46,941 nucleotides of DNA from Cryobacterium gelidum (GTDB lineage Bacteria; Actinomycetota; Actinomycetes; Actinomycetales; Microbacteriaceae): NCBI RefSeq assembly GCF_004403985.1, contig NZ_SOHL01000007.1, positions 293-47,233 on the forward strand. Reading direction: 5' to 3'. Shown here one piece after another: positions 25,845 through 34,856 of this stretch. The translations under genes and the position numbers were made by a program. Each line of letters starts with the position of its first letter. Position 1 is the first letter of the stretch. A model generated the notes under the pieces. That model saw only the letters and a program-made list of their open reading frames with translations. It did not search any database and was not told where the DNA came from.

Positions 25845-27374
25845 CTATATATGACCCCACGTGAGGGACTCCCCCTCAAGGCCGCGCTGTTGCGGAACAT
25901 CCCAGGGGTTTTCGTCACGAAGTGGTTCGGGGAGAAGTGCCTGTGGCATGTCCTGGTAGGCGACCGGGCGCAGGAACCGGTCGATCGCTGCACTGCCAAC
26001 AGAGGTACTGGTGTCGTTGGTGGTCGCCGGCCACGGTCCCCCGTGCTGCATTGCCGGGGTGACTGCCACCCCGGTCGGCCAGCCGCCGAAGAGCACCCGT
26101 CCGGCGTGCTCGGCGATCCACCGGATCAGCGCGCGAAGGGACAGCGAGGCCTCCCCAGCACCCGCGTGCACAGTTCCGGTGAGGTTACCCTCAAACAGAT
26201 CTTCGGCATGAGCGGCCAGCTCGTCTTCACTTTCATACTCGACCACGATAGACAGCGGTCCGAAAGCCTCGTCAAGCAGGGCGTCACGCTGGGCGATCAA
26301 ATCGTCCACGCGAACGCTGACGATTGTCGGTGTGGCCCAACCTTGCCCCTCGTTATCGAAGCGCAATGAGCCCTCCGCGATCGGAGTGACACCGGGCGCG
26401 GCAAGGATACTGGCTCGCCGAGCGCGGTACCCCGCGGCGATTCCAGGATTCAGCAGGCGATGCTCAGCAACGGTATCCGCGCGGCCAGCGAGTGCGTCGG
26501 CGAGCCCGTGCCCAACGGGCAGGAAAAGAAAACCGGGCTTTGTACAGAGCTGGCCAGCCGAACCGGAGACACTGGCGACGTATCCGTCAGCGATCGTGTC
26601 CGCCCTCTCGGAAAGTGCCGCCCGCGTTACGAAAGCCGGGTTGACGCTACCCAGCTCGCCGTAAAATGGGATCGGTGCAGGCCTGGCTGCCGCGATGTCC
26701 GCAAGGATGCGCCCGGCGCGGATTGATCCCGTGAAGCTGGCAGCTGCGATGCGGGGGTCCTTCAACAGGTCGACGCCGGCCGCCTGTCCATAGATGAGTT
26801 GCAGGGTTCCGACCGGGGCTCCCGCAACTTCCAGAGCTGCGGCCACGATCGCGCCCGTGCGCTCGGACAGCATGGGGTGCCCGGAATGGGCCTTCACGAT
26901 CACCGGGTTACCGGCCGCCAAGGCGGCCGCGGTGTCGCCGCCGGCCACGGAGAACGCGAACGGGAAGTTGCTCGCCGCGAAGTTCAGGACGGGACCAACG
27001 GGCATGCGATAGCGGCGGAGGTCGGGCCGCACGCCGAGCGCGAAGTGGGGGTCTGCGTCGTCGATGCGCACGTCAAGGTATGTCCCATCGACGATGGTGT
27101 CCGCGAACAGTCGAAGCTGGACGGCCGTTCGGGTCAGTTCGCCGGTGAGGCGAGCCTCGCTGAGGCCGGTCTCGCTCATCGCGACGGCAACCAGCTCCGC
27201 CCGATTGGCCTCCAGTGCGTCCGCTGCGGCAACGAGGGCGCGCGCGCGTTCACGCGGCGGCAGTGCTGCCCAGACGGGTGAGGCATCCGTCGCCCGCTGC
27301 GCGACCTGTCCGGATTCGGCGGGCGAAGTCGGCGCCGGGGCCGGCGTGGAGGGAGAGTTTACATAAGACGTCAT
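25845..27374 (-). CDS. 2-oxoglutarate-semialdehyde (2,5-dioxovalerate) dehydrogenase
   Basis: 509-aa aldehyde dehydrogenase. Catalytic Cys in SGSAGQLCTKPGFLF, with the family-specific PIPFYGELGSVNPAF (Glu) instead of the common ELGG; this is the signature of the ketoglutarate-semialdehyde branch. It oxidises the product of the hydroxyproline deaminase to 2-oxoglutarate with NAD(P)+. It is the last gene of the long minus-strand hydroxyproline operon, 7 bp after the epimerase stop, with a TAGGAG ribosome site inside that gene. The N-terminal 20 residues are Pro/Ala-rich. Role assigned from family plus context. Confidence 0.88.
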   Translation of the reverse strand: MTSYVNSPSTPAPAPTSPAESGQVAQRATDASPVWAALPPRERARALVAAADALEANRAELVAVAMSETGLSEARLTGELTRTAVQLRLFADTIVDGTYLDVRIDDADPHFALGVRPDLRRYRMPVGPVLNFAASNFPFAFSVAGGDTAAALAAGNPVIVKAHSGHPMLSERTGAIVAAALEVAGAPVGTLQLIYGQAAGVDLLKDPRIAAASFTGSIRAGRILADIAAARPAPIPFYGELGSVNPAFVTRAALSERADTIADGYVASVSGSAGQLCTKPGFLFLPVGHGLADALAGRADTVAEHRLLNPGIAAGYRARRASILAAPGVTPIAEGSLRFDNEGQGWATPTIVSVRVDDLIAQRDALLDEAFGPLSIVVEYESEDELAAHAEDLFEGNLTGTVHAGAGEASLSLRALIRWIAEHAGRVLFGGWPTGVAVTPAMQHGGPWPATTNDTSTSVGSAAIDRFLRPVAYQDMPQALLPEPLRDENPWDVPQQRGLEGESLTWGHI

Positions 27375-27381
27375 AGTGCTC

Positions 27382-28383
27382 CTAGAACTGGAATCCGGTT
27401 GGAAAGGGGTCGGACGGATCGAGCAGGTACTGGCCGATCCCCGTTACCCACGCGCGGCCGGTGATGGTGGGAACGACCGCGGGGATGCCGGCTACGGTCG
27501 TCTCCCTGACCAGGCGGCCCGTGAACTTTGACCCGATGAAGGATTCATTGACAAAGTCTTGGTCGAGGGCAAGTTCGCCGCGTGCCCAGAGTTCGGCCAT
27601 CCGCGCCGACGTGCCGGTGCCGCAGGGCGAGCGGTCGAACCATCCGGGGTAGATCGCCATCGCGTGCCGTGAATATTGCGCGGTCGAACCAGGGGCGATG
27701 AATTCGACGTGATGGCAGTGGTCGAGACCGTCAATTTCCGGATGCCGTGGCGGGTTGGTGGCGTTGATCGCGCTCATGATGGCCAGACCCGCCCGCAAAA
27801 TCTCCTCCTGGCTGGCACGGTCGAACGACAGGTTCACCGCGTCGAGGTTGACCATCGCATAAAAGTTGCCGCCGAAGGCCAGGCTGTATGGCAGGGTGCC
27901 ATAGCCGGGCACGTCCACCGAGTCATCGAGTCGTACGCTGTACGACGGGACGTTCTCGATGGTCACCGAGTCGGCGTGCCCGTCACTGACGGCGACACGG
28001 GCGATCACCAGCCCGGCCGGAGTGTCCAGCCGGATTGTGGTGACCGGTTCCTGCACGTCGACCATGCCGGTTTCGACTAGGACCGTGGCGACGCCGATGG
28101 TTCCGTGGCCGCACATGGGCAGGCATCCGGAGACCTCGATGTACACGACGCCCCAGTCGGCGTCGGGTCGGGTCGAGGGCTGAAGAATCGCGCCGCTCAT
28201 CGCCTTGTGGCCACGGGGCTCATTCATCAGGAACAGACGAATGTCGTCTAGATACTCCATGAAATAGAGTCGTTTGTCGTTCATGGTCGCGCCGGGGATC
28301 ACGCCCACACCACCGGTGATCACCCGGGTGGGCATCCCTTCGGTGTGGGAATCGACGGCTGTGAACATCCGTTTCAAACGCAT
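27382..28383 (-). CDS. 4-hydroxyproline 2-epimerase (proline racemase family)
   Basis: 333-aa enzyme with the two-base proline racemase fold. Both catalytic cysteines are present: Cys91 (LPMCGHGTIG) and Cys254 (RSPCGTGTSA). The Cys/Cys pair fits 4-hydroxyproline epimerase or proline racemase and excludes the Cys/Thr dehydratases. It converts trans-4-hydroxy-L-proline to cis-4-hydroxy-D-proline, the substrate of the dehydrogenase encoded upstream. GAGGGG precedes the ATG at 28383. Neighbouring deaminase and dehydrogenase genes make the epimerase role much more likely than proline racemase. Confidence 0.9.
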   Translation of the reverse strand: MRLKRMFTAVDSHTEGMPTRVITGGVGVIPGATMNDKRLYFMEYLDDIRLFLMNEPRGHKAMSGAILQPSTRPDADWGVVYIEVSGCLPMCGHGTIGVATVLVETGMVDVQEPVTTIRLDTPAGLVIARVAVSDGHADSVTIENVPSYSVRLDDSVDVPGYGTLPYSLAFGGNFYAMVNLDAVNLSFDRASQEEILRAGLAIMSAINATNPPRHPEIDGLDHCHHVEFIAPGSTAQYSRHAMAIYPGWFDRSPCGTGTSARMAELWARGELALDQDFVNESFIGSKFTGRLVRETTVAGIPAVVPTITGRAWVTGIGQYLLDPSDPFPTGFQF

Positions 28384-28420
28384 GGTGCAGTCCCCTCAAA
28401 AGTGATGCTGAGCTACGCGG

Positions 28421-29356
28421 CTACGCGGCTACGATGACGCGGCGGGTCGATAAGTAGTCGAGCGCCTTCTTGGTGTCCGCCCGCACCTGGGCTTCCTGCG
28501 CCGCGTTGAGCGGTCCGCGCGGCGGGCGAGTCGGCCCGCCGTAGCTGCCGCCAGCGAGATCGACCGACAGCTTAATAGCCTGCACGAACTCGGTCTTCGA
28601 GTCCCACCGGAAGACGGCGACAAGGTTGGTGTACAGCTCCAGCGCCTCCGGAATTTTTCCGGCCTTGACCAGGTCGTAAATCTCGACAGCCTCACGTGGA
28701 AATGCGTTGGGGTAGCCAGCGAACCAGCCGGTCGCGCCGACGACGAGCGACTCGAAGAGCAGGTCGTCCGCACCTGAGATGACGTCTATGTCGCAGAGTT
28801 CCTTGATTTCCAGCACCCGACGGATGTCGCCGGAGAACTCCTTGATCGCGACCACCTCCGGGATCTCGGCGAGCTTCGCGACGAGGCTGGGAACGAGGTC
28901 GACCTTGGTGTCGAACGGGTTGTTATAAGCCATGATCGGCAGACCGACCTCAGCGACGTGCTGATAGTGCTCAACGACCTCCGACTCGTTCGCACGGTAG
29001 ATCGTCGGCGGAAGCAGCAGCACCCCATCGGCGCCGTCATCCTTGGCGTACTGGGCCCATTGCTTCGCTTGGTGCCAGCCGACACCGTGCACGCCAGCGA
29101 TAACGAGGCCGCGACCGTCGACCGCCTCCACGGCGACCTGGACCACCTTGCGGCGCTCGTCGTCGGTCAGGGAAGAGTACTCACCGAGCGAACCGTTCGG
29201 ACCGACTCCGCGGCAGCCGTTGCTAATCAACCAGTCGCAGTGCGCGGCGAACTTGTCGTAGTCGACGGCGAGGCCGGCAGGCGCGGAGGTGTCTTTCTTG
29301 AAGGCGAGGGTGGTGGCGACGATGACGCCGCCGAGGTCGAAGGCCTGCTTGGTCAT
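28421..29356 (-). CDS. 1-pyrroline-4-hydroxy-2-carboxylate deaminase (DapA family)
   Basis: 311-aa TIM-barrel protein of the dihydrodipicolinate synthase family. Schiff-base Lys172 (VVAIKEFSGD) and Tyr144 (IMAYNNPF) are present, along with NGSLGEYSSLTDDERRKVV. In this gene setting the reaction is deamination and dehydration of pyrroline-4-hydroxy-2-carboxylate to 2-oxoglutarate semialdehyde, not lysine synthesis. The start overlaps the preceding oxidoreductase stop (ATGA) and has AAAGGAACG as ribosome site. The epimerase gene follows after 37 bp, where the short repeat CTACGCGG occurs at the gene end. Confidence 0.88.
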   Translation of the reverse strand: MTKQAFDLGGVIVATTLAFKKDTSAPAGLAVDYDKFAAHCDWLISNGCRGVGPNGSLGEYSSLTDDERRKVVQVAVEAVDGRGLVIAGVHGVGWHQAKQWAQYAKDDGADGVLLLPPTIYRANESEVVEHYQHVAEVGLPIMAYNNPFDTKVDLVPSLVAKLAEIPEVVAIKEFSGDIRRVLEIKELCDIDVISGADDLLFESLVVGATGWFAGYPNAFPREAVEIYDLVKAGKIPEALELYTNLVAVFRWDSKTEFVQAIKLSVDLAGGSYGGPTRPPRGPLNAAQEAQVRADTKKALDYLSTRRVIVAA

Positions 29357-30813
29357 AACGTTCCTTTCGAGGATTCAGACGTGCTGGTGAGACGGTAGGA
29401 ATCTGCGGGGGTCACCGCGGCGGCAAGTTCGCCGAGCCTGATCGTGCCGCTGATGGGTCGACGGTCTGTGTTCACGCCATCGACCAACCCACCCCCGGCG
29501 CGGCAGGCGAGGAGCTCTTCGACGCTGCGCCCGCAGATGCGGCCCTGGCAGATGCCGAGGCCCGCGCGCGTGCTGAGCTTTATAGCGCGCAGCGATCGCG
29601 AGCCGGTGCTCTCCGCCGTTTCGCACAGGTGCCCATAGGTCACTTCTTCGCAGCGGCAGACGATCGTGTCGGACGTCAGCATCTCCGGCCAGCCGGCGCG
29701 GATGCCATGGGCCGCCTCGATGCGCGCGGCGAACCCTTGGAAGGTGCGGCGACCGCGCACTGTGGTGCGCAGTGCGCGGTCGCCGATAGTTCCGCCGGCA
29801 GCGGCGTGGCCGGCGATGGTGCCTTCGGCCAGGGCCAGATCGACGCCGCCTATTCCAGTGATTTCACCGGCCGCGTAAACACCGGGGGCGCTGCTGTGTT
29901 GTCGGTCGTCGACCCGGACGAACCGTTCAAGGGTGAGTGCGCAGCCCGCAGCGACGGCTAGTTCAAGCCTGGGAGTAAAGCCATGACTTATGCACACGGC
30001 GTCGACCGCGATGCGGCGCTCCGTGCCGGGGATCGGCGTCCAGTCGGCCGTGATCTCCGCCACGGTCACCGACTCGACCCGGTCGGTTCCGTGCGCGGCG
30101 ACGACGGCTCGGCCGAGCTTGTACGGGATGCGATGGGCCAGGTGGCCGCGAGCGTACCCGCCGAGTTCTGCGCCCTTTTTCCACGCGCCGAGCAGCTGCC
30201 AGGGCCGCGGCAGCCAGCCACGTACCAGCGCTGGGAGTCGATTCGCTTCGTACACACCGAGCACGCGGGACCCAACCGCGACCAGCGATGCGGCAACGGG
30301 AAGCAGGAACGGGCCAGCGCCCGAGACGACGACACGGCGGCCGACGGCGAGTCGTTCACCCTTGGCGAGGGCCTGCGCCGCGCCGCCGGTGAATACACCG
30401 GGTAGGTCCCAACCAGGGAATGGCAGGGTGCGGTCATGCGCGCCGGTGGCGAGCACGATGGCATCGGGTGAGAAGCTCAGGCGCTTGCGGCCGACACCGT
30501 CGGGGGCGCCGACGATGACGTGCACCGTGCCGGGTCCGGCCGCAGCCGTTTCCAGGGCGAACACGTTCGCGGAACGGATGATGCGGCATCCGCCGTCGGA
30601 TTCAAGCGTCGCGCTGAGTGACTGGAACGTGTCCCAGCCGTGGTGCAGGATGCGTTCTCGCGCGGCGGGCCGGGCGGCGGGGAGATGGCGCCAGAACTGT
30701 CCGCCGAGCTGGTCGGACGAGTCAAGCAGCGTAACGGAGGCGCCCAGCCTGCGTGCCGCGCGGGCGGCGGCGAGCCCGGCCGGCCCCGCGCCGATGACGA
30801 GGACCTGGATCAT
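29353..30813 (-). CDS. Hydroxyproline dehydrogenase, NAD(P)/FAD-binding subunit
   Basis: 486-aa flavoprotein. The ATG at 30813 (MIQVLVIGAGPAGLAAARAA) overlaps the ferredoxin-like gene stop and is preferred to the longer open frame reaching 31143. It has an N-terminal dinucleotide fold, a second GxGxxx fold mid-protein (VVVSGAGPFLLPVAASLV), and a C-terminal BFD-like [2Fe-2S] region with CRCEEV and GLGICQGRICG cysteines. It corresponds to the HcnB/SoxA-like alpha subunit of multi-subunit D-hydroxyproline or amino-acid dehydrogenases, passing electrons from the oxidising FAD subunit to the respiratory chain. Close spacing with its two partner genes supports a heteromeric complex. Confidence 0.85.
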   Translation of the reverse strand: MIQVLVIGAGPAGLAAARAARRLGASVTLLDSSDQLGGQFWRHLPAARPAARERILHHGWDTFQSLSATLESDGGCRIIRSANVFALETAAAGPGTVHVIVGAPDGVGRKRLSFSPDAIVLATGAHDRTLPFPGWDLPGVFTGGAAQALAKGERLAVGRRVVVSGAGPFLLPVAASLVAVGSRVLGVYEANRLPALVRGWLPRPWQLLGAWKKGAELGGYARGHLAHRIPYKLGRAVVAAHGTDRVESVTVAEITADWTPIPGTERRIAVDAVCISHGFTPRLELAVAAGCALTLERFVRVDDRQHSSAPGVYAAGEITGIGGVDLALAEGTIAGHAAAGGTIGDRALRTTVRGRRTFQGFAARIEAAHGIRAGWPEMLTSDTIVCRCEEVTYGHLCETAESTGSRSLRAIKLSTRAGLGICQGRICGRSVEELLACRAGGGLVDGVNTDRRPISGTIRLGELAAAVTPADSYRLTSTSESSKGTL

Positions 30814-31166
30814 GAGGCTGTTACTCCCGGTGTTGGGGTCGCCTCGCCAGGCCCGGCCGGAAGTGGGTCGTGCTGGGATCTGACGACATCGCCCTCGGCC
30901 GCGCGGCGCTGGCAGGCGCGCACGTCGCGCTGGTCGTTGACTTCGACCAGGCAGTCGTAGCAGACGCCGATTCCGCAAAATACGCCCCGCGGACGCCCGG
31001 CGACAGAGGTATGGCGGAACCCGAGCGTGCCGCCGGCGAGGATGACCCCGGCGAGGCTCTGCCCGGTCACGCCGGTCATCGGTTCGCCGTTGACGGTAAT
31101 CGTCACTGGGGTCGGCGACGCGGGCCGGATCGAGTCGTTGCAAAATGGAAGCAGTCTAGATGGCAT
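30810..31166 (-). CDS. Hydroxyproline dehydrogenase, [2Fe-2S] subunit
   Basis: 118-aa small iron-sulfur protein. Cys64, Cys69, Cys72 and Cys85 in FCGIGVCYDCLVEVN and RACQ form a plant-ferredoxin-type CX4CX2C...C cluster, after the ITVNGEPMTGVTGQSLAGVI strand pair. It is the gamma-like subunit (HcnA/SoxX-like) of the dehydrogenase. It overlaps the FAD subunit gene by 11 bp and the alpha subunit by 4 bp. The ATG at 31166 lies inside the upstream gene. Confidence 0.87.
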   Translation of the reverse strand: MPSRLLPFCNDSIRPASPTPVTITVNGEPMTGVTGQSLAGVILAGGTLGFRHTSVAGRPRGVFCGIGVCYDCLVEVNDQRDVRACQRRAAEGDVVRSQHDPLPAGPGEATPTPGVTAS

Positions 31167-32349
31167 AGGAGGCCGCCTTGAGGTGAGGCGCGAGCGATGC
31201 CCGTGCTGCGGAGAAGGGAGAAGCGTCGAGGTGCGTGGGGCGCTTCAGCATGAGCGCAGTGAGGAGTTCGGCAGTGGCGAGGCTGAGGCCGATTCCCGCA
31301 CCCTCGTGGCCGGCCGCGTGCCAGAGGCCCGGCATCCGCGGGTCTTCACCAATCACCGGTAGATGGTCTGGCATGAATGGGCGGAATCCGCCGTAACTGC
31401 GTATCACCGCGGCGCCCGCGAGGAACGGGAAGAGGCGGAGGGCCTTCGCCGCGATCTCGCTGAGTGCATCTACGCGGAGGCGCGCGTCGAACCCGACCTG
31501 CTGACGGGAGGAACCGATCAGCACCGTGCCGCCGGCCGTGGATTCGATCACGCTGGAGGTCTGCAGGGCACTGTCATCGGAGCCAACGGCGCCCACGTAG
31601 TCGGCGTCGTAGACCTTATGGAAAATTCGGTGCGGCATACGGCTGGTGACGAGCAGCTCGCCGCGGCGCGGACGCACAGGCAGGTGCACCCCGAGAAGCG
31701 CTGCCACGTCACCTGACCAGGGGCCGGCCGCGATGAGTACCCGGCTCGCGCGCAGGTCGCCGGCGGGGGTTTTCACCCCGACGAGGGCACCGGCCGAATC
31801 GAGGATGGCCCCGGTCACCGGCGTGTTCTCCAGGAGCCGGGCTCCATAGCGCCTGGCCGAGGCCATTAGGGCCTCGGTAGCGATGGTTGGCTGTACCTGC
31901 GCGTCTTCCGGGTAATGCACCGCGGCCGTGATCCCCGGCGTGAGGTCGGGTTCGAGTTCGTGGGCCGCATCGGCGTCCAGCACGCACGCGTCGACGCCGG
32001 CGGAGCGTTGGCTCGCCGCGAAGTCGAGCAGTACGCGGGCTCCGGCCTCCGTCGTGGCCACGACGAGGCCACCCTTCGCTTCGTATTCGACGGAGGGGAA
32101 CTGCGGGCCGAGTTGCTCGGTGAGGTCGACTGCGGCAGCCTTCCACAGCGTCGATGCGTATTGGGCGAGCACGAGTTCGTAGCCCGGGCCCTTGTCGGAG
32201 ACCAAAAGGTTGCCCTCACAGGCGGAGGACGTGCCGCCCGCGGTCGTTCCGCGGTCCACAACGGTGACATCACAGCCGGCGGCGGCGAGCGACCGTGCGC
32301 AGGCTGCGCCGATGATGCCCGCACCGACGATGATCACGTCGTTGGTCAT
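31156..32349 (-). CDS. Hydroxyproline dehydrogenase, FAD-dependent catalytic subunit (DAO family)
   Basis: 397-aa D-amino-acid-oxidase-like flavoprotein: VIIVGAGIIGAACARSLAAA (FAD fold, residues 5-24), GGTSSACEGNLL, and the C-terminal DHLPVIGEDPRMPGLWHAAG then GAGIGLSLATAELL. It should oxidise cis-4-hydroxy-D-proline to pyrroline-4-hydroxy-2-carboxylate. It starts 52 bp after the aconitase X small-subunit stop, and that gap contains CATATTAT, the word shared with the other island promoters. It may therefore head an internal transcript. Confidence 0.87.
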   Translation of the reverse strand: MTNDVIIVGAGIIGAACARSLAAAGCDVTVVDRGTTAGGTSSACEGNLLVSDKGPGYELVLAQYASTLWKAAAVDLTEQLGPQFPSVEYEAKGGLVVATTEAGARVLLDFAASQRSAGVDACVLDADAAHELEPDLTPGITAAVHYPEDAQVQPTIATEALMASARRYGARLLENTPVTGAILDSAGALVGVKTPAGDLRASRVLIAAGPWSGDVAALLGVHLPVRPRRGELLVTSRMPHRIFHKVYDADYVGAVGSDDSALQTSSVIESTAGGTVLIGSSRQQVGFDARLRVDALSEIAAKALRLFPFLAGAAVIRSYGGFRPFMPDHLPVIGEDPRMPGLWHAAGHEGAGIGLSLATAELLTALMLKRPTHLDASPFSAARASLAPHLKAASYAI

Positions 32350-32386
32350 TCCGCTCCGCCTTTGCTCTGCGCTGGTTTGCCCTGCA

Positions 32387-32394
32387 ATAATATG
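32387..32394 (-). promoter_or_regulatory. CATATTAT element before the dehydrogenase genes
   Basis: Read on the minus strand: TAACATATTATTGC, sharing CATATT(A/G)T with sites at 38870-38877 and 39716-39723. It is a candidate GntR-controlled internal promoter or operator. Confidence 0.4.
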
Positions 32395-32401
32395 TTACAC
32401 A

Positions 32402-32866
32402 CTACGACGTGCTCGGAACGGACCAGTTGACGGATGCTGCGGCGTCGGTCGCGGAGACTACGACCGGTCCCGACCGCGGCAGCAGGGCAAGCCCGGCCGC
32501 ATCGAGGAGCAGGATTGGCATCCGGATTCCGTAGATCTCGGCTGCCGCGAGGGCACCGAGCGTCACGATCAGGTCGCGGGACGACAGCACGATGGCGACA
32601 GGACCGACGCCCGCGCGTACCTGCTCGGCCAGCACGCTCGAGGAGGAACTGGACCCGCGGGATGCGCTCATCACGACCACGCGACCAGCCAAGGAGAGCC
32701 CGCGCTGCGGGTGGTGCACGTCGATGATGACCCCGCTGGCGAGGTCCGTTCCGCCCCAGAACGACAGCGGTTCATCGAGCCAGAGAATTTCCCCGAATCC
32801 GTCTCCTGCACAGAGCGTGAGGGCGCGGACCTGCCGGACTGCCGCGTCACTGCCAAGCCGACTCAC
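32402..32866 (-). CDS. Aconitase X small (swivel) subunit
   Basis: 154-aa DUF126-type swivel domain. The conserved SASRGSSSSSSVLAEQVRAG loop matches the GRGSSS motif of aconitase swivel domains. It pairs with the large subunit encoded just upstream, the two genes overlapping by 20 bp. In hydroxyproline clusters aconitase X is a cis-3-hydroxy-L-proline dehydratase, giving pyrroline-2-carboxylate. This two-gene form is one of the known arrangements. Function from family and context. Confidence 0.85.
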   Translation of the reverse strand: MSRLGSDAAVRQVRALTLCAGDGFGEILWLDEPLSFWGGTDLASGVIIDVHHPQRGLSLAGRVVVMSASRGSSSSSSVLAEQVRAGVGPVAIVLSSRDLIVTLGALAAAEIYGIRMPILLLDAAGLALLPRSGPVVVSATDAAASVNWSVPSTS

Positions 32867-34139
32867 TGCGAATCACCCGCCCCGCGCGCGCCGAGTCAAT
32901 GCACTCGGCCAGGGAGCCGAACATCACGCTGATACCCATGTTGGCCGGCGCATACCAGGCCCATTTGCCAGAGGTGGTCATGGCCGTGCGCACCGTCTCG
33001 GCGAGGATCGGCACCAGGTAGGTACAGGTGTCGACAACGATTTTCGCGCCTGACGCCTCGCAGACCTGCGCGAACCCGGCCGCTTGGGCCGTCGCGAGGA
33101 CATCGCGCGACGTGGAGATCCATACCGTGCACGATGGGTGGAACGGCACGCCGTCGTCGAGGATCTCGGCCAACTTGGCGAACTCGGTCAGCGAGAAGTG
33201 GGGTGTACCGATCGATACCGCATCGAGGCGATCGCCGATGGTGGCGGTGGTCAACTCATCGCGGGCCGCCCGCAACATCGTCGGGGTGATTTCCACACGC
33301 AGTACCCCCTCGGCTGGCCACGCGGCGCCGGCTGCGACCGCTTCCGGGGTTACTCCTTTGATGTGAAAGAGGGCGACCCCGCCGCTTGATGCCGCGGTCG
33401 CACCGAGCGCCTTGAGGCGGTCCTCGTTGGCGATCTCCGGCGCGAGTCCGGTGAGGATGCAGACGCTCTCGCCGACCTGCTGGCCGACGACGAACCCAAG
33501 CGCAGCCCAGGCCGCGTCGGAGTCGAGCACCCGGCTCGGGATCCCCGAGCAATCCAGTTGCATGGTCGGAACTCGGTTCTCCGGCACGTGCAAACCAGCC
33601 AGCGGAACGCGGCCAGTTATGGCGGCGCAAATGTCGACGAAGTCGCCGTAGCGAGCAGTGCGGGCGCCGAGCACCGAGTTCGCAAAGACGATCGCGTTCG
33701 ACTCGGCCCAAGCGATATCGATGCCCTCCGTCGGCCGCCCGTCCAGCTGATACGGCGCGCAGGTCCAGGTAGACCGGGCACCAAGCGCAACGTACGCATC
33801 CATCAGCCGACGAGCTGCTGCCGTCTCGGCCGGGCCCTGCCGGACGAGCCCCGGATGCATGAGGTCGAGTGAACTGACGTTCAGAGTGGTTGGCACGGTC
33901 ACGACGGCACCCAGTTCGACCAGTTTCTCGGCGAAGTCGAGCCCGGCCTGGCCGTGGTAGAGGCATCCGTCGATGTGCGCGGACTCCACGTCGATCAACT
34001 GCGGCGCGAGCGAGAGGCGCGCTAGCGCCACGACGATGCGCATGGCCATTGCCATGCCGGGCCCGAGAGCGCCGGAAAGCTTCGCCTGATCTTCGACGGT
34101 GAGGTGCAGTTGGACCGATTGCCCAGTCTGTCCAGACAT
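32847..34139 (-). CDS. Aconitase X large subunit (cis-3-hydroxy-L-proline dehydratase)
   Basis: 430-aa DUF521 catalytic subunit. The ATG at 34139 (MSGQTGQSV) is preferred because GAGGG lies 9 nt upstream; the ATG at 34148 is too close to it. Features: HIDGCLYHGQAGLDFAEKL, PENRVPTMQLDCSGIPSR, FHPSCTVWISTSRDV and VVDTCTYLVPIL, with Cys residues suited to binding an iron-sulfur cluster or metal, and YAPANMGISVMFGSLAECI near the end. It follows the ABC ATPase gene by 12 bp, in the same operon as transport and 4-hydroxyproline genes. Confidence 0.87.
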   Translation of the reverse strand: MSGQTGQSVQLHLTVEDQAKLSGALGPGMAMAMRIVVALARLSLAPQLIDVESAHIDGCLYHGQAGLDFAEKLVELGAVVTVPTTLNVSSLDLMHPGLVRQGPAETAAARRLMDAYVALGARSTWTCAPYQLDGRPTEGIDIAWAESNAIVFANSVLGARTARYGDFVDICAAITGRVPLAGLHVPENRVPTMQLDCSGIPSRVLDSDAAWAALGFVVGQQVGESVCILTGLAPEIANEDRLKALGATAASSGGVALFHIKGVTPEAVAAGAAWPAEGVLRVEITPTMLRAARDELTTATIGDRLDAVSIGTPHFSLTEFAKLAEILDDGVPFHPSCTVWISTSRDVLATAQAAGFAQVCEASGAKIVVDTCTYLVPILAETVRTAMTTSGKWAWYAPANMGISVMFGSLAECIDSARAGRVIRSESAWQ

Positions 34140-34151
34140 GGCTACCATCCC

Positions 34152-34856
34152 TCAGGCACCCAGGTAGGCATCAATGATGCGGGAATCGCCCAAGAGGTCG
34201 ACCGCGCGACCCTCGATCGTGGTCGTTCCCCCGTCGATGACGTACGCCCGGTCGGTCACCTTGAGCGCGGCGCGCGCGTTCTGCTCAACGAGCAGCACCG
34301 TCGTACCTTGGTCACGAATCTCGGAGATGACCTGCATCACCCGGGCGACAATCAACGGGGCCAGTCCCATCGACGGTTCGTCGAGCATGAGCATCTTTGG
34401 TCCGGCAATCAGCGCACGCCCAATGGCGAGCATCTGCTGCTCACCGCCGGATAGCGTTCCGCCCTGCTGGGTGCTGCGCTCGGCCAAAAGCGGCAGTAGC
34501 TCGTAAACCGTCGCGATCCGCTTCGCGACGAGGGCGCGGTCCTTCACGAGGTAGCCGCCGAGCAGCAGGTTTTCGAGCACGGTCATGGTGCTGAAAATAC
34601 GGCGTCCCTCCGGCACGTGGATCAGGCCGGCGCCGACGACATTCCACGGCATCGCCTTGGTGATGTCCGTTCCATTGAACGAGACACGGCCGCTGTGCGA
34701 CTTGACCAGCCCGGAGGCCGTGGACAGGGTCGTGGTCTTACCCGCGCCGTTGTTGCCGAGGAGGGCGACGATTTCACCCTCCTCAACCGTGAGGCTGATG
34801 CCGCGCAACGCCTGCACTTTGCCGTAGTACACCGCGACATTGTCAAACTCAAGCAT
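34152..34856 (-). CDS. Branched-chain-type amino acid ABC transporter ATPase (LivF-like)
   Basis: 234-aa single-domain ATPase of the HAAT family. Walker A GNNGAGKTT, signature LSGGEQQMLAIGRAL, Walker B MLMLDEPSMGLAP, and VLLVEQNARAALKV with the switch region. The ATG at 34856 (MLEFDNVAVYYG) is chosen: it overlaps the LivG-like gene by 8 bp and gives the usual LivF N-terminus. Substrate is most likely hydroxyproline, from the enzymes encoded next to it. Confidence 0.9.
   Translation of the reverse strand: MLEFDNVAVYYGKVQALRGISLTVEEGEIVALLGNNGAGKTTTLSTASGLVKSHSGRVSFNGTDITKAMPWNVVGAGLIHVPEGRRIFSTMTVLENLLLGGYLVKDRALVAKRIATVYELLPLLAERSTQQGGTLSGGEQQMLAIGRALIAGPKMLMLDEPSMGLAPLIVARVMQVISEIRDQGTTVLLVEQNARAALKVTDRAYVIDGGTTTIEGRAVDLLGDSRIIDAYLGA

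Noticed and set aside
30814..31143. N-terminal extension of the hydroxyproline dehydrogenase alpha subunit
   Set aside because: Arg/Pro-rich shadow of the [2Fe-2S] subunit gene; MIQVLVIGAGPAG at 30813 is the natural start.
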